Shown here piece after piece: positions 37,566-44,824 of a stretch of DNA of 64,000 nucleotides. The notes beneath the pieces were generated by a model that saw nothing but the letters and a program-made list of their open reading frames with translations, made no database searches and had not been told where the DNA came from. The position numbers and the translations under genes are program-made. Each line of letters begins with the position of its first letter. Position 1 is the first letter of the stretch. The stretch is from Candidatus Thiodiazotropha sp. (ex Monitilora ramsayi) (GTDB lineage: Bacteria; Pseudomonadota; Gammaproteobacteria; Chromatiales; Chromatiaceae). The stretch spans positions 620,001 through 684,000 of the forward strand of contig JAHXIO010000005.1 of assembly GCA_025655595.1 (NCBI GenBank). Direction: 5' to 3'.

Positions 37566-39245
37566 ATGATGTCTCGTCTGCTCGTGAAAAAGGCTCCCTT
37601 GTGGGGCCTTTTTTGTGTCCTGTTTTTTCTTTCTCCGTTCCTATCGGCCGGTACACCCAGTGCCGCTGCGATCGCAACCGCCCATCCGCTGGCAACCGAA
37701 GCGGGGCACGAGATTCTGAAGCGGGGGGGCAATGCTTTCGATGCCGCAGTCGCGGTCAGTGCCGTCCTGGCAGTTGTCGAACCCTACAGTTCCGGTTTGG
37801 GTGGTGGGGGATTCTGGTTGTTGCATCGAGCCAGCGACGGTTTCGAGACCATGGTGGACGGTAGGGAGAAGGCGCCTATGGCAGCGCATCGTGATCTCTA
37901 CCTGGACAAGAAAGGTGAGGTTATTCCAGGTCTCTCGATTAACGGGCCGCTTGCGGCAGGCATACCGGGCGAACCGGCTGCGTTGGCCCACATATCCGAG
38001 CGCTATGGACGATTGCCGCTCAATGACGTGTTGGCACCAGCGATCATAATCGCAGAGACGGGTTTTCCCGTCGACAGCCACTATCTGCGCATGGCGACCT
38101 GGCGGCTTGAGACACTTCAGGCGTGGAAGGATGCTTCCGCCATCTTTCTTCACCAGGGAGGATTGCCGGCCGAGGGGGCTGCGATTCGACAGCCCGAACT
38201 GGCCGAGACCTTGAAGCAGCTGGCTGTAAAGGGTGCAGACGGATTCTACCGAGGAGATCTGGCCAAGCGCCTGGTGGACGGTGTGAGGGAAGCCGGTGGT
38301 ATCTGGACACTTGAAGATCTTGCGGATTACAGGGTGATAGAACGGGCACCGGTCAAAGGCAGCTTCATGGGATTGAAGATAACCAGCGCCTCGCCTCCAT
38401 CATCCGGCGGAATCGCGCTGATTACGATGCTCAATATTTTGCAGGGTTTCAATTTACCGAGCCTGGAGCAGCCGCAACGCACCCATGTGATTGTTGAGGC
38501 AATGCGTCGTGCCTATCGGGACCGAGCGGACTATCTTGGCGATCCCGATTTCGTCGACATCCCTGTGGAGGCATTGACACATCCCTGGTATGCGGCAGGT
38601 TTGGCGAGAGATATACAGATGGATAGCGCCAGCCGGAGTGTCGGTAATGTGAGTCACGAAACGGGGCGTGACACGACTCACTTCTCTATTCTGGATAGGG
38701 AAGGGAATCGTGTGGCGGCCACGCTGAGTATCAACTATCCGTTCGGGTCCGGATTCGTCGTTCCCGGTACGGGGGTGCTGTTGAACGATGAGATGGACGA
38801 TTTCTCAGCCAGTCCCGGCGTGCCGAATGTTTATGGTCTGGTGGGTGCCGAGGCCAACGCCATCGCAGGCGGTAAGCGGATGCTGTCGAGTATGTCTCCA
38901 ACATTCGTGGAGGATGAACAGCAGCTTGCCGTGCTGGGTACGCCTGGCGGGAGTCGTATCATCACCATGGTGTTATTGGGTATTCTTGAAATGGCGGAAG
39001 GTAATGGACCGAAGCAGTGGGTAAGCAGACCCCGCTTCCATCACCAGTATCTGCCCGATCAGATTCAGTTTGAACCGGATGCCTTCAGTGAATCCCAGCG
39101 CAAACAACTGAAAAATATGGGGCATCGTTTAAAACCCCTCAAGCACCCCTACGGCAATATGCAGGCAGTTTACTGGAATAAAAAAACCGGTCAGGTGGAT
39201 GCGGCCAGTGATCCAAGAGGTCTGGGATTGGCTAAAATCGAGTAA
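37566..39245 (+). CDS. ggt: Gamma-glutamyltranspeptidase
   Basis: 559 residues; a GTG at 37563 and an ATG at 37569 are close alternatives. A signal peptide (about 1-29) sends it to the periplasm. The self-cleavage site lies at RDTTHFSI, where the second Thr becomes the N-terminal nucleophile of the small subunit, and SSMSPTFV and GTPGGSRI form the glutamate pocket. It hydrolyses glutathione or transfers its glutamyl group. The stretch encoding the signal peptide contains a terminator-like hairpin (37587-37614), so expression may depend on readthrough. Confidence 0.95.
   Translation: MMSRLLVKKAPLWGLFCVLFFLSPFLSAGTPSAAAIATAHPLATEAGHEILKRGGNAFDAAVAVSAVLAVVEPYSSGLGGGGFWLLHRASDGFETMVDGREKAPMAAHRDLYLDKKGEVIPGLSINGPLAAGIPGEPAALAHISERYGRLPLNDVLAPAIIIAETGFPVDSHYLRMATWRLETLQAWKDASAIFLHQGGLPAEGAAIRQPELAETLKQLAVKGADGFYRGDLAKRLVDGVREAGGIWTLEDLADYRVIERAPVKGSFMGLKITSASPPSSGGIALITMLNILQGFNLPSLEQPQRTHVIVEAMRRAYRDRADYLGDPDFVDIPVEALTHPWYAAGLARDIQMDSASRSVGNVSHETGRDTTHFSILDREGNRVAATLSINYPFGSGFVVPGTGVLLNDEMDDFSASPGVPNVYGLVGAEANAIAGGKRMLSSMSPTFVEDEQQLAVLGTPGGSRIITMVLLGILEMAEGNGPKQWVSRPRFHHQYLPDQIQFEPDAFSESQRKQLKNMGHRLKPLKHPYGNMQAVYWNKKTGQVDAASDPRGLGLAKIE
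37587..37614 (+). terminator. Terminator-like hairpin inside the 5' end of ggt
   Basis: AAAAAGGC and CCC (37587-37598, with one bulged T) pair with GGGGCC and the T run at 37603-37614 around the loop TTGT. It has the form of an intrinsic terminator after the ferredoxin gene but lies within the ggt signal-peptide codons. It may attenuate ggt or be chance. Confidence 0.45.
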
Positions 39246-39394
39246 TTTGTCGCCATTTTCCACCCGATAGATTGCAAAAAGCGTCTTAATGTCACAAACT
39301 CAGCATTGAATTTGAGTCTGTTTTAGCTCAAGCTTGTGCCAGATGCCAAGCATCTGTCTAACAATGGAAAAAACGTAGAGAGATCGAGAGTACA

Positions 39395-39676
39395 ATGATG
39401 AAAACCACCATGATGAAAACCGCCGCTATGGTTTTGGGTCTGGGCCTGCTTGCAGGTTGTGCCACAACAGACATGAGTAAGATGGAAGCCGACATCGCCA
39501 ATGCACAGGCTGCTGCCGATGCCGCTATGAAGGCTGCTAAAGAGGCTCAGCTGGACGCTGCTACCGCTCAAGGTACGGCTGATGCCGCCATGAAAGCTGC
39601 CAACGCCGCTAGTGATGCTGCTGATGCTTGCAACGAGAAGTGCGGTCGTATGTCAGAAAAGGCTATGGCCAAATAA
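39395..39676 (+). CDS. Lpp/OprI-like alanine-zipper lipoprotein
   Basis: 93 residues. The signal peptide ends in the lipobox LLAGC, so the mature protein starts at a lipidated Cys near residue 22. The rest is a single long helix with alanine-rich heptads (ADAAMKAAKEAQLDAATAQG and so on), like OprI of Pseudomonas and Lpp of E. coli. The C-terminal AMAK ends in Lys, which in Lpp links to peptidoglycan. The start region repeats ATGATGAAAACC, so an ATG at 39410 is possible. A strong terminator follows, and a nearby L,D-transpeptidase could be the linking enzyme. Confidence 0.9.
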   Translation: MMKTTMMKTAAMVLGLGLLAGCATTDMSKMEADIANAQAAADAAMKAAKEAQLDAATAQGTADAAMKAANAASDAADACNEKCGRMSEKAMAK

Positions 39677-39714
39677 AACCGCTTTTCGGTTGCGTCCCTT
39701 CGGGGGCCTAGAAG

Positions 39715-39749
39715 ACCCCGGTACTGAAAAGTTTCCGGGGTTTTTTTTT
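39715..39749 (+). terminator. Strong terminator after the Lpp-like gene
   Basis: ACCCCGG (39715-39721) pairs with CCGGGGT (39735-39741), followed by nine T in a row. It is a typical highly efficient terminator for an abundant lipoprotein message. Confidence 0.9.
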
Positions 39750-39776
39750 GCATCCAAAGACTATTTCGGATGATTG

Positions 39777-40721
39777 TCAAAGAGGAGGCGGCTCGGCGTG
39801 CTTTGCTATCTCGTCACCCTGCCAAAGATAGAGGGGCATAGGGACGCCGGTTTTACTCTGCGCATATTCATTCAGCAATGACCAATCGGGTTTACGATTG
39901 TCTTCACCCAGTTTACTGACGACAGCATTGACCAGCTCCGTATAGTTGTGTCCCTTGGCTTCGATATATTCGACCAGCGGTGGGTGAACCTGAACATAGA
40001 GCTCGCCATTTAGCCAGCCAGCCTTGTAGGGCTGATCGATGATCCGAACGGGCGTACCCGGTTCGATCAGCTGGAAGAATTGCTTGATGTTTTCGGGGTA
40101 TAGGCGGATACAGCCGTGACTGACCCGCATACCGACGCCATATGGACGGTTCGTCCCATGCAGGAGATATCCCGACATGCCGAGATAGATGGCGTGGCTG
40201 CCCAGAGGATTGTCTGGTCCTGGCGGTACCACTGGAGGCAGGGGGTCTCCGTCTTCTTCATGTTCTTTCAGAATTGAGGCCGGAACAGTCCAGCTCGGTC
40301 CCTTTTTCTTACCGACGACCTGGGTCATTCCCGTTGGTGTGCTCCACCCCTCTCTACCGATGCCAATGGGGTAGGTGACAACGACGGGCTCGTCTTTGGG
40401 GAAATAGAAGAGCCTCAACTCCGCCAGATTGATTACGATCCCTTCTCTGGGGCCCGGCGGCAGGATGTACTGTTGGGGAATGACGACCGTGGTGCCTTCT
40501 CCCGGCAGCCAGGCGTCTACCTCGGGATTGGCGGCGACCATCTGGCGGTAACCGATGTCATAGATACGGGCAATATCGGAAAAGGTCTCTTCCCAGCGGG
40601 TGGTGAGGGTGAAGGTCTGACCCACCACATCGTCCCCTGGCTCGGGGAGGTCGAAGGTAACAGCCCCCGCCGGCGGCAAAACGCACAGCAGCAGACCGAG
40701 TAGATACAGCGTGATTCTCAT
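39777..40721 (-). CDS. L,D-transpeptidase (ErfK/YbiS type) with LysM domain
   Basis: 314 residues with a signal peptide (about 1-20). A LysM-like peptidoglycan-binding domain (about 36-85) precedes the YkuD catalytic domain with HGTNRPYGVGMRVSHGCIRL, where SHGC holds the catalytic Cys. Enzymes of this type form 3-3 peptide crosslinks or attach Lpp to peptidoglycan. It is convergent with the Lpp-like gene, a suggestive neighbour for the second role, although the sequence does not prove it. Confidence 0.93.
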   Translation of the reverse strand: MRITLYLLGLLLCVLPPAGAVTFDLPEPGDDVVGQTFTLTTRWEETFSDIARIYDIGYRQMVAANPEVDAWLPGEGTTVVIPQQYILPPGPREGIVINLAELRLFYFPKDEPVVVTYPIGIGREGWSTPTGMTQVVGKKKGPSWTVPASILKEHEEDGDPLPPVVPPGPDNPLGSHAIYLGMSGYLLHGTNRPYGVGMRVSHGCIRLYPENIKQFFQLIEPGTPVRIIDQPYKAGWLNGELYVQVHPPLVEYIEAKGHNYTELVNAVVSKLGEDNRKPDWSLLNEYAQSKTGVPMPLYLWQGDEIAKHAEPPPL

Positions 40722-41038
40722 AGATCCAAATCTAAAGTGTTACTAGATCATAGTTTAACCGAGGATCGGCCCTATGAGTGTGAATTGTAGGGCAACATCA
40801 GGGGTTTAATCACGCTACGGCGGCATAGTGACCCAGTCTGGACGAGCTGAATGACCCTAGGCACAGCTCAAGTATCGTCCTATAGGGCCGTTAGTTTATG
40901 TAACCGGGATCGGCCGGAGGCGCAGTATTGTCTGGCATTGGCCCTGACATATATATCGTCTGCAGGCTGCCCGTCTAAGAAGTTGAATCTAGGTGATATC
41001 GCCTGAGGTGAGGGCGGTATGGCTGAATAAGGAACTCC
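40722..41038. other. 317-base gap upstream of the ParA-like gene
   Basis: It separates divergent genes and contains a sigma-28-type promoter at 40868-40894. No coding frame or RNA gene is evident. No clear promoter for the L,D-transpeptidase was recognised. Confidence 0.55.
40868..40894 (+). promoter_or_regulatory. Sigma-28 (FliA)-type promoter of the ParA-like gene
   Basis: TCAAGTAT (40868-40875, 6 of 8), an exact 11-base spacer and GCCGTTAG (40887-40894, 6 of 8) fit the pattern. The start codon lies 145 bases downstream, a long leader. Confidence 0.45.
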
Positions 41039-41812
41039 ATGCAGCGAATCGCAGTCATCAATCAGGCGGGCAGTGTGGGCAAGACCACGATCGCAACCAG
41101 CTTGGGGCATGCTCTGGCGCTGGCCGGCCGGCGTGTGACTGTGGTGGATCTCGATCCCAGCGGGCAATTGGCCAATGGGCTGGGAATATTCCGCGCCCCC
41201 TCCAAGGGCATTGATCGTGTGATGATGAACGGCACCACACTGGGGTCTGTAAAAATGGCGGTACGGGATCTGCTCAGCCTGATCCCTGCAGGCGCTGAAC
41301 TTCTGCAGATGGAGGATAATCAAACGCAGGGCGCTACACGCATGCAACTGCTCAGGCAGGCCACCGAGGGGCAGTTGGTGGATCAGGCCTTTGTTTTGTT
41401 CGATGCTCCCTCCTCGAGCGCGCTGTTGATGATGAACGCCATCTTCGCAGCCGATGAGTTGTTGATTCCTGTCACAACCGACTCGTCCAGCCTGAACGGT
41501 GCCATGAAAACCCTATTACTCGTCAAGCGGTTGACACCTTATCTGGAGAAGCCGGTGGCTGCCCGTATTCTTATCAACCGCTATCTCCCAAGGTCCAGGG
41601 ACGGTAAAGCAGTGGTGGAAAAGCTGGAAAAACATTTTTCAACGCTCTGTCTGGAAACACGGATCAGAGAGGGTGCTGCGATCGAGGCCTGTGCCGGGAT
41701 AGGTCGGACCGTTTTTGAGTACAAACCGGGAAGTCACTCGGCCAGGGAGTTTCATGAATTGGCCAAGGAGCTGGTAATGTTGCATGATCGAAATAAACCG
41801 GCAATTGTATAA
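41039..41812 (+). CDS. ParA/MinD-like ATPase with atypical Walker A motif
   Basis: 257 residues. The P-loop region is NQAGSVGKTTIATSLGHALA: the GxxGKTT core is present but the signature Lys of the ParA deviant Walker A (KGGxxKT) is replaced by Gln. Walker A-prime VVDLDPSGQLANGLG and the LFDAPSSSA segment are ParA-like. No parB or replication gene is near, so plasmid partition is unlikely; positioning of a motility, chemotaxis or polar protein is a better guess. Sigma-28-type promoters precede it and the STAS gene 85 bases downstream. Its function is inferred only. Confidence 0.85.
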   Translation: MQRIAVINQAGSVGKTTIATSLGHALALAGRRVTVVDLDPSGQLANGLGIFRAPSKGIDRVMMNGTTLGSVKMAVRDLLSLIPAGAELLQMEDNQTQGATRMQLLRQATEGQLVDQAFVLFDAPSSSALLMMNAIFAADELLIPVTTDSSSLNGAMKTLLLVKRLTPYLEKPVAARILINRYLPRSRDGKAVVEKLEKHFSTLCLETRIREGAAIEACAGIGRTVFEYKPGSHSAREFHELAKELVMLHDRNKPAIV

Positions 41813-41836
41813 AGCTTCAAGGGTGTCAGACGATAG
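41810..41836 (+). promoter_or_regulatory. Sigma-28 (FliA)-type promoter of the STAS gene
   Basis: TAAAGCTT (41810-41817, 7 of 8), an exact 11-base spacer and GACGATAG (41829-41836, 6 of 8). The -35 box overlaps the stop codon of the ParA-like gene, and the STAS start is 61 bases after the -10 box, the same distance as at the GGDEF/EAL gene. Confidence 0.5.
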
Positions 41837-41897
41837 ATACTAGTGAACCGGTACTTTTCGGTTCTATCAGGTGATCAATGCGATTCGGAGTTTTTCT

Positions 41898-42200
41898 ATG
41901 TCAATAACCAGCGCCATGTCCGATGATAATGAAACAGTAACCATAAAAGTGTCGGGACGCTTCGACTTTTCCACCCATCAGGATTTTGTGCAGGTCTACA
42001 AAAGCTTTCCTAAAGGAGAGAAGTCCTATGTGGTGGATCTGGATGGCGCCGAATACATGGACAGTTCCGCCATGGGCATGTTGCTCCAATTGCGAGAGTA
42101 CAATAAGCATGGGGAGCAGGTTATTCTCTTGAATGGAAACGATGCGGTCAAGGATGTCCTGAGAATCGCCAATTTTGGCAAACTCTTCACAATTCAATAG
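41898..42200 (+). CDS. STAS-domain anti-sigma factor antagonist
   Basis: 100 residues from the ATG at 41898, chosen because GGAG lies seven bases before it; the frame is open from 41871. The fold pattern VTIKVSGRFDFSTHQDF, VVDLDGAEYMDSSAMGMLLQ fits SpoIIAA-like STAS proteins, and DSSAMGM holds the Ser that partner kinases phosphorylate. Such proteins sequester anti-sigma factors or act in signalling complexes. In Pseudomonas, HsbA of this type is known to bind the anti-sigma-28 factor FlgM. With a sigma-28-type promoter here, a feedback loop is conceivable, but no kinase or phosphatase is adjacent. Confidence 0.9.
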   Translation: MSITSAMSDDNETVTIKVSGRFDFSTHQDFVQVYKSFPKGEKSYVVDLDGAEYMDSSAMGMLLQLREYNKHGEQVILLNGNDAVKDVLRIANFGKLFTIQ

Positions 42201-42340
42201 TTATTGCTCTTCCTGATGGTTGAGACATTGATGCTCTGCCGTGTCCGCGATATCTACGACAAGCAGGGTTGTCGTCGAAAGAGTGCAAATCGGTATCTCT
42301 TTCCGGTATCCTTGCCCCTTTTTTTGCAGGGGTGCCTGTC

Positions 42341-43432
42341 ATGGGTTTTAAATGTGGTATCGTCGGTCTGCCCAACGTGGGTAAATCAACGCTGTTCAAC
42401 GCGCTGACCAGGGCAACCATCGCTGCCGAGAACTATCCTTTCTGTACCATCGATCCCAACGTCGGTGTGGTCCCGCTGCCCGATACCCGGATGGATGTGA
42501 TCGCCGGTATTGTAGAGCCCCAGGCTGTGATTCCGACCACCATGCAGTTCGTCGATATCGCAGGATTGGTGGCGGGCGCCTCCAAAGGAGAGGGTCTGGG
42601 AAACAAATTTCTCGCCAATATCCGCGAAACCGATGCCATTGCCCAGGTGGTGAGGTGTTTTGAGAGCGAGGATGTCGTCCATGTTGCCGGTCGAGTCGAT
42701 CCTGTCGCAGACGTGGAGGTGATTAATACAGAGTTGGCCCTGGCGGACCTGGAGTCGGTTGAAAAGGGGCTGGCCAAGACCGAACGACAGGCGAAAACCG
42801 GTGATAAGAAGATCCTGGTCAGAAAGGCATTGCTCGAAAGAGTAAGGGATCAACTTAATGAGGGCCTGCCAGTACGCCGTATGGAGTTGAGTGAGGAAGA
42901 GAGAGAGGAGCTGCGCGATCTGTTCCTGCTCACCATTAAACCGGTACTCTATATCGCCAATGTGGCGGAAGACGGTTTCGAATCAAATCCTCTTCTGGAT
43001 GCAATGCGGGATTTGGCGGGGCAGGAGGGTGCCGAGGTGGTACCGGTATGTGCTGCTATTGAAGCTGAGATCGTGGAGCTGGAAGAGGATGAGAGGGCTG
43101 AATTCCTGACGGATATGGGGCTCGATGAGCCTGGGCTCAATCGGGTCGTACGGGCGGGATACAAGCTTCTTGGGCTTGAGACCTACTTCACTGCCGGCGA
43201 AAAGGAGGTCAGGGCCTGGACGATTCCGCAAAATGCGACTGCACCAGAAGCGGCTGGGGTGATCCACACCGACTTCGAACGGGGCTTTATCCGTGCCGAA
43301 GTGGTGGGTTACGACGATTTTGTCGCCTGTCAGGGTGAACAGGGAGCCCGCGAGGTGGGCAAACTGCGCTCTGAGGGCAAGGACTATATTGTCCAGGATG
43401 GTGACGTCATCCATTTCCGATTCAACGTCTGA
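42341..43432 (+). CDS. ychF: Redox-regulated ATPase YchF (Obg family)
   Basis: 363 residues from the ATG at 42341, the exact E. coli length; the frame is open further upstream but conserved sequence begins [20 protein letters not shown]. The G1 loop is GLPNVGKST, and the G4 region is NVAED rather than NKxD, the feature that makes YchF prefer ATP. A TGS domain ends in [19 protein letters not shown]. It binds ribosomes and affects stress responses. The start codon follows a CCCCT/AGGGG hairpin (42316-42333) that overlaps a weak ribosome-binding site. Confidence 0.96.
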   Translation: MGFKCGIVGLPNVGKSTLFNALTRATIAAENYPFCTIDPNVGVVPLPDTRMDVIAGIVEPQAVIPTTMQFVDIAGLVAGASKGEGLGNKFLANIRETDAIAQVVRCFESEDVVHVAGRVDPVADVEVINTELALADLESVEKGLAKTERQAKTGDKKILVRKALLERVRDQLNEGLPVRRMELSEEEREELRDLFLLTIKPVLYIANVAEDGFESNPLLDAMRDLAGQEGAEVVPVCAAIEAEIVELEEDERAEFLTDMGLDEPGLNRVVRAGYKLLGLETYFTAGEKEVRAWTIPQNATAPEAAGVIHTDFERGFIRAEVVGYDDFVACQGEQGAREVGKLRSEGKDYIVQDGDVIHFRFNV

Positions 43433-43486
43433 TATTGACACTGCAGGATGGCGACAGTATATTGCCCGCCCTTCAGAACAGCTTTT

Positions 43487-43563
43487 GGCAAGGTAGCTCA
43501 GTTGGTTAGAGCACAGCACTCATAATGCTGGGGTCGGCAGTTCGAATCTGCCCCTTGCTACCA
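43487..43563 (+). tRNA. tRNA-Met (CAT), elongator type
   Basis: Seventy-seven bases with an encoded CCA. The acceptor arms are GGCAAGG and CCTTGCT, the D stem is GCTC/GAGC, the anticodon arm CAGCA/TGCTG has the loop CTCATAA (anticodon at 43521-43523) and the T arm is GGCAG/CTGCC with TTCGAAT. Pair 1-72 is a G-T wobble. Similarity to E. coli elongator tRNA-Met in the D and anticodon arms favours elongator Met over Ile2 or initiator. Confidence 0.95.
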
Positions 43564-43568
43564 AACGA

Positions 43569-43600
43569 AAAAGGCCTGACGAATGTCAGGCCTTTTTTCT
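43569..43600. terminator. Bidirectional terminator between tRNA-Met and the unknown coiled-coil gene
   Basis: AAGGCCTGAC (43571-43580) and GTCAGGCCTT (43585-43594) form a perfect 10-base stem with the loop GAAT. A T run follows on the plus strand, and an A tract precedes it, so it can end transcripts from both sides. Confidence 0.92.
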
Positions 43601-43615
43601 TTTCCGGAAGAGGTT

Positions 43616-44533
43616 CTATTCCGGCATGTTGGGATTGTGCCACACCAGTTTCATGAGCGCGCGGCGCCTGATATCGGTGAGGCGGTCGGCGAACTCCTGA
43701 ATGTTCACATCCAGCAGGTTGATGATGTCCAGCTTCGTCTTGCGCTCGGTCATTTGGGCTTGAGCCTGCTCATGCAGCCGGCCGATCTCACGTCGCTCCA
43801 GTTCGCGACTCATCTCGACGATATTCTTTTGGTTCTCGGATTGTATGCGGTTCAGCAATTCCTGTTCACGGCTAACGATCTCTGTGTTGAGATCGTCCAG
43901 TGCCTGGTCCAGAATCGCGAGTAGCTCCACCTGCTCATTGCGTATGGTGAACAGGTTGTCCACCCCCTCCTCGACCCAATCCTGAATCTCTTGCAAATGC
44001 TGATCTTTCAGCTGCTGCATGATGTGTATCGAGTCAGGCATGGAGAGGAGATGCTCGAAGACGTCGATCCAGCTCTCCTCCTGATAGTTGAAAAGTTTGT
44101 CCATGTAGTGGAGGAGCAGACCGACAGAGTGGCTGTAGTCGTAATCCTGATAGCATTGGCTGATAGATTCGAGGATATCCGCGAAATAGGCTGCTGTACG
44201 TGCGAAGGCCCAGTCGTTCTCAGCCTTCAGACCTTTGGCATAGATGGCATTGAGCCGGTCGAGAAGCCTGAGATAACCGTCCTCTTGAAGCGGGCTCTTG
44301 CCGGAACGGAGTAGCAGCGAGATTTCCAGCAGCATCTCCTGCAACAGTCCGATATCCGCGGTCTCCACCTGATCTGAGAGTTTGTTTTCGAGGAAATCGA
44401 AATACTGTTTGAGGATATGACAGCTCTCCTCCTGCGCCATGACAGGAAGGTGATCGACACCTTGCAGCCTGAAGGCGGCGTGTCCATCATCTCGATTCGT
44501 CATAGGAAGATTTTCGATAGTTGAGCCTGTCAT
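43616..44533 (-). CDS. Unknown cytoplasmic coiled-coil protein
   Basis: 305 residues from the ATG at 44533 (GAGAGG just upstream); ATG at 44551 and TTG at 44560 are alternatives. No family is recognised. It is almost all helical and acidic, with no signal peptide or membrane segment. Residues about 30-170 carry aromatic-rich helices (HILKQYFDFLENKL, YDYSHSVGLLLHYMDKLFNY), and about 190-280 form a likely coiled coil (LNTEIVSREQELLNRI and following). The C-terminus NIQEFADRLTDIRRRALMK is basic. A good sigma-28-type promoter lies about 120 bases upstream, so a role in motility or chemotaxis is possible. It shares the terminator with tRNA-Met. Confidence 0.75.
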   Translation of the reverse strand: MTGSTIENLPMTNRDDGHAAFRLQGVDHLPVMAQEESCHILKQYFDFLENKLSDQVETADIGLLQEMLLEISLLLRSGKSPLQEDGYLRLLDRLNAIYAKGLKAENDWAFARTAAYFADILESISQCYQDYDYSHSVGLLLHYMDKLFNYQEESWIDVFEHLLSMPDSIHIMQQLKDQHLQEIQDWVEEGVDNLFTIRNEQVELLAILDQALDDLNTEIVSREQELLNRIQSENQKNIVEMSRELERREIGRLHEQAQAQMTERKTKLDIINLLDVNIQEFADRLTDIRRRALMKLVWHNPNMPE

Positions 44534-44657
44534 GGTCCTCTCGGTTCGCATACGGATCAATGAGTATCTGTCTATAGCAACATTATATTATCGTTTACTA
44601 ATATTTTAAAGAGAAATGTATCAAATTCCTGGGTAATTCATACAGTCTCTTGCACTC

Positions 44658-44684
44658 CTATCGGCTGAGTCTTCGGCAACTTGA
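44658..44684 (-). promoter_or_regulatory. Sigma-28 (FliA)-type promoter of the unknown coiled-coil gene
   Basis: On the minus strand TCAAGTTG (44677-44684, 6 of 8), exactly 11 bases and GCCGATAG (44658-44665, 7 of 8). It points to the gene ending at 43616, with a leader of about 120 bases to the ATG at 44533. Confidence 0.55.
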
Positions 44685-44824
44685 ACACAGACAGTTTTTA
44701 TACAGCTAACTTTTTGAAAGTATGAAGTAAGTTTTTTTTCTCATTTTGATTACAATAACCGCGCAATCTTCCGGCTTCCGCATGGGCTTGAAGAAAAAGA
44801 TCTGAGTAAAAGGGGTATTTCACA

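Noticed and set aside
41039-42200. The ParA-like gene as a sign of an integrated plasmid.
   Set aside because: No parB, parS-like repeats, replication or mobility genes, and housekeeping genes flank it on both sides.
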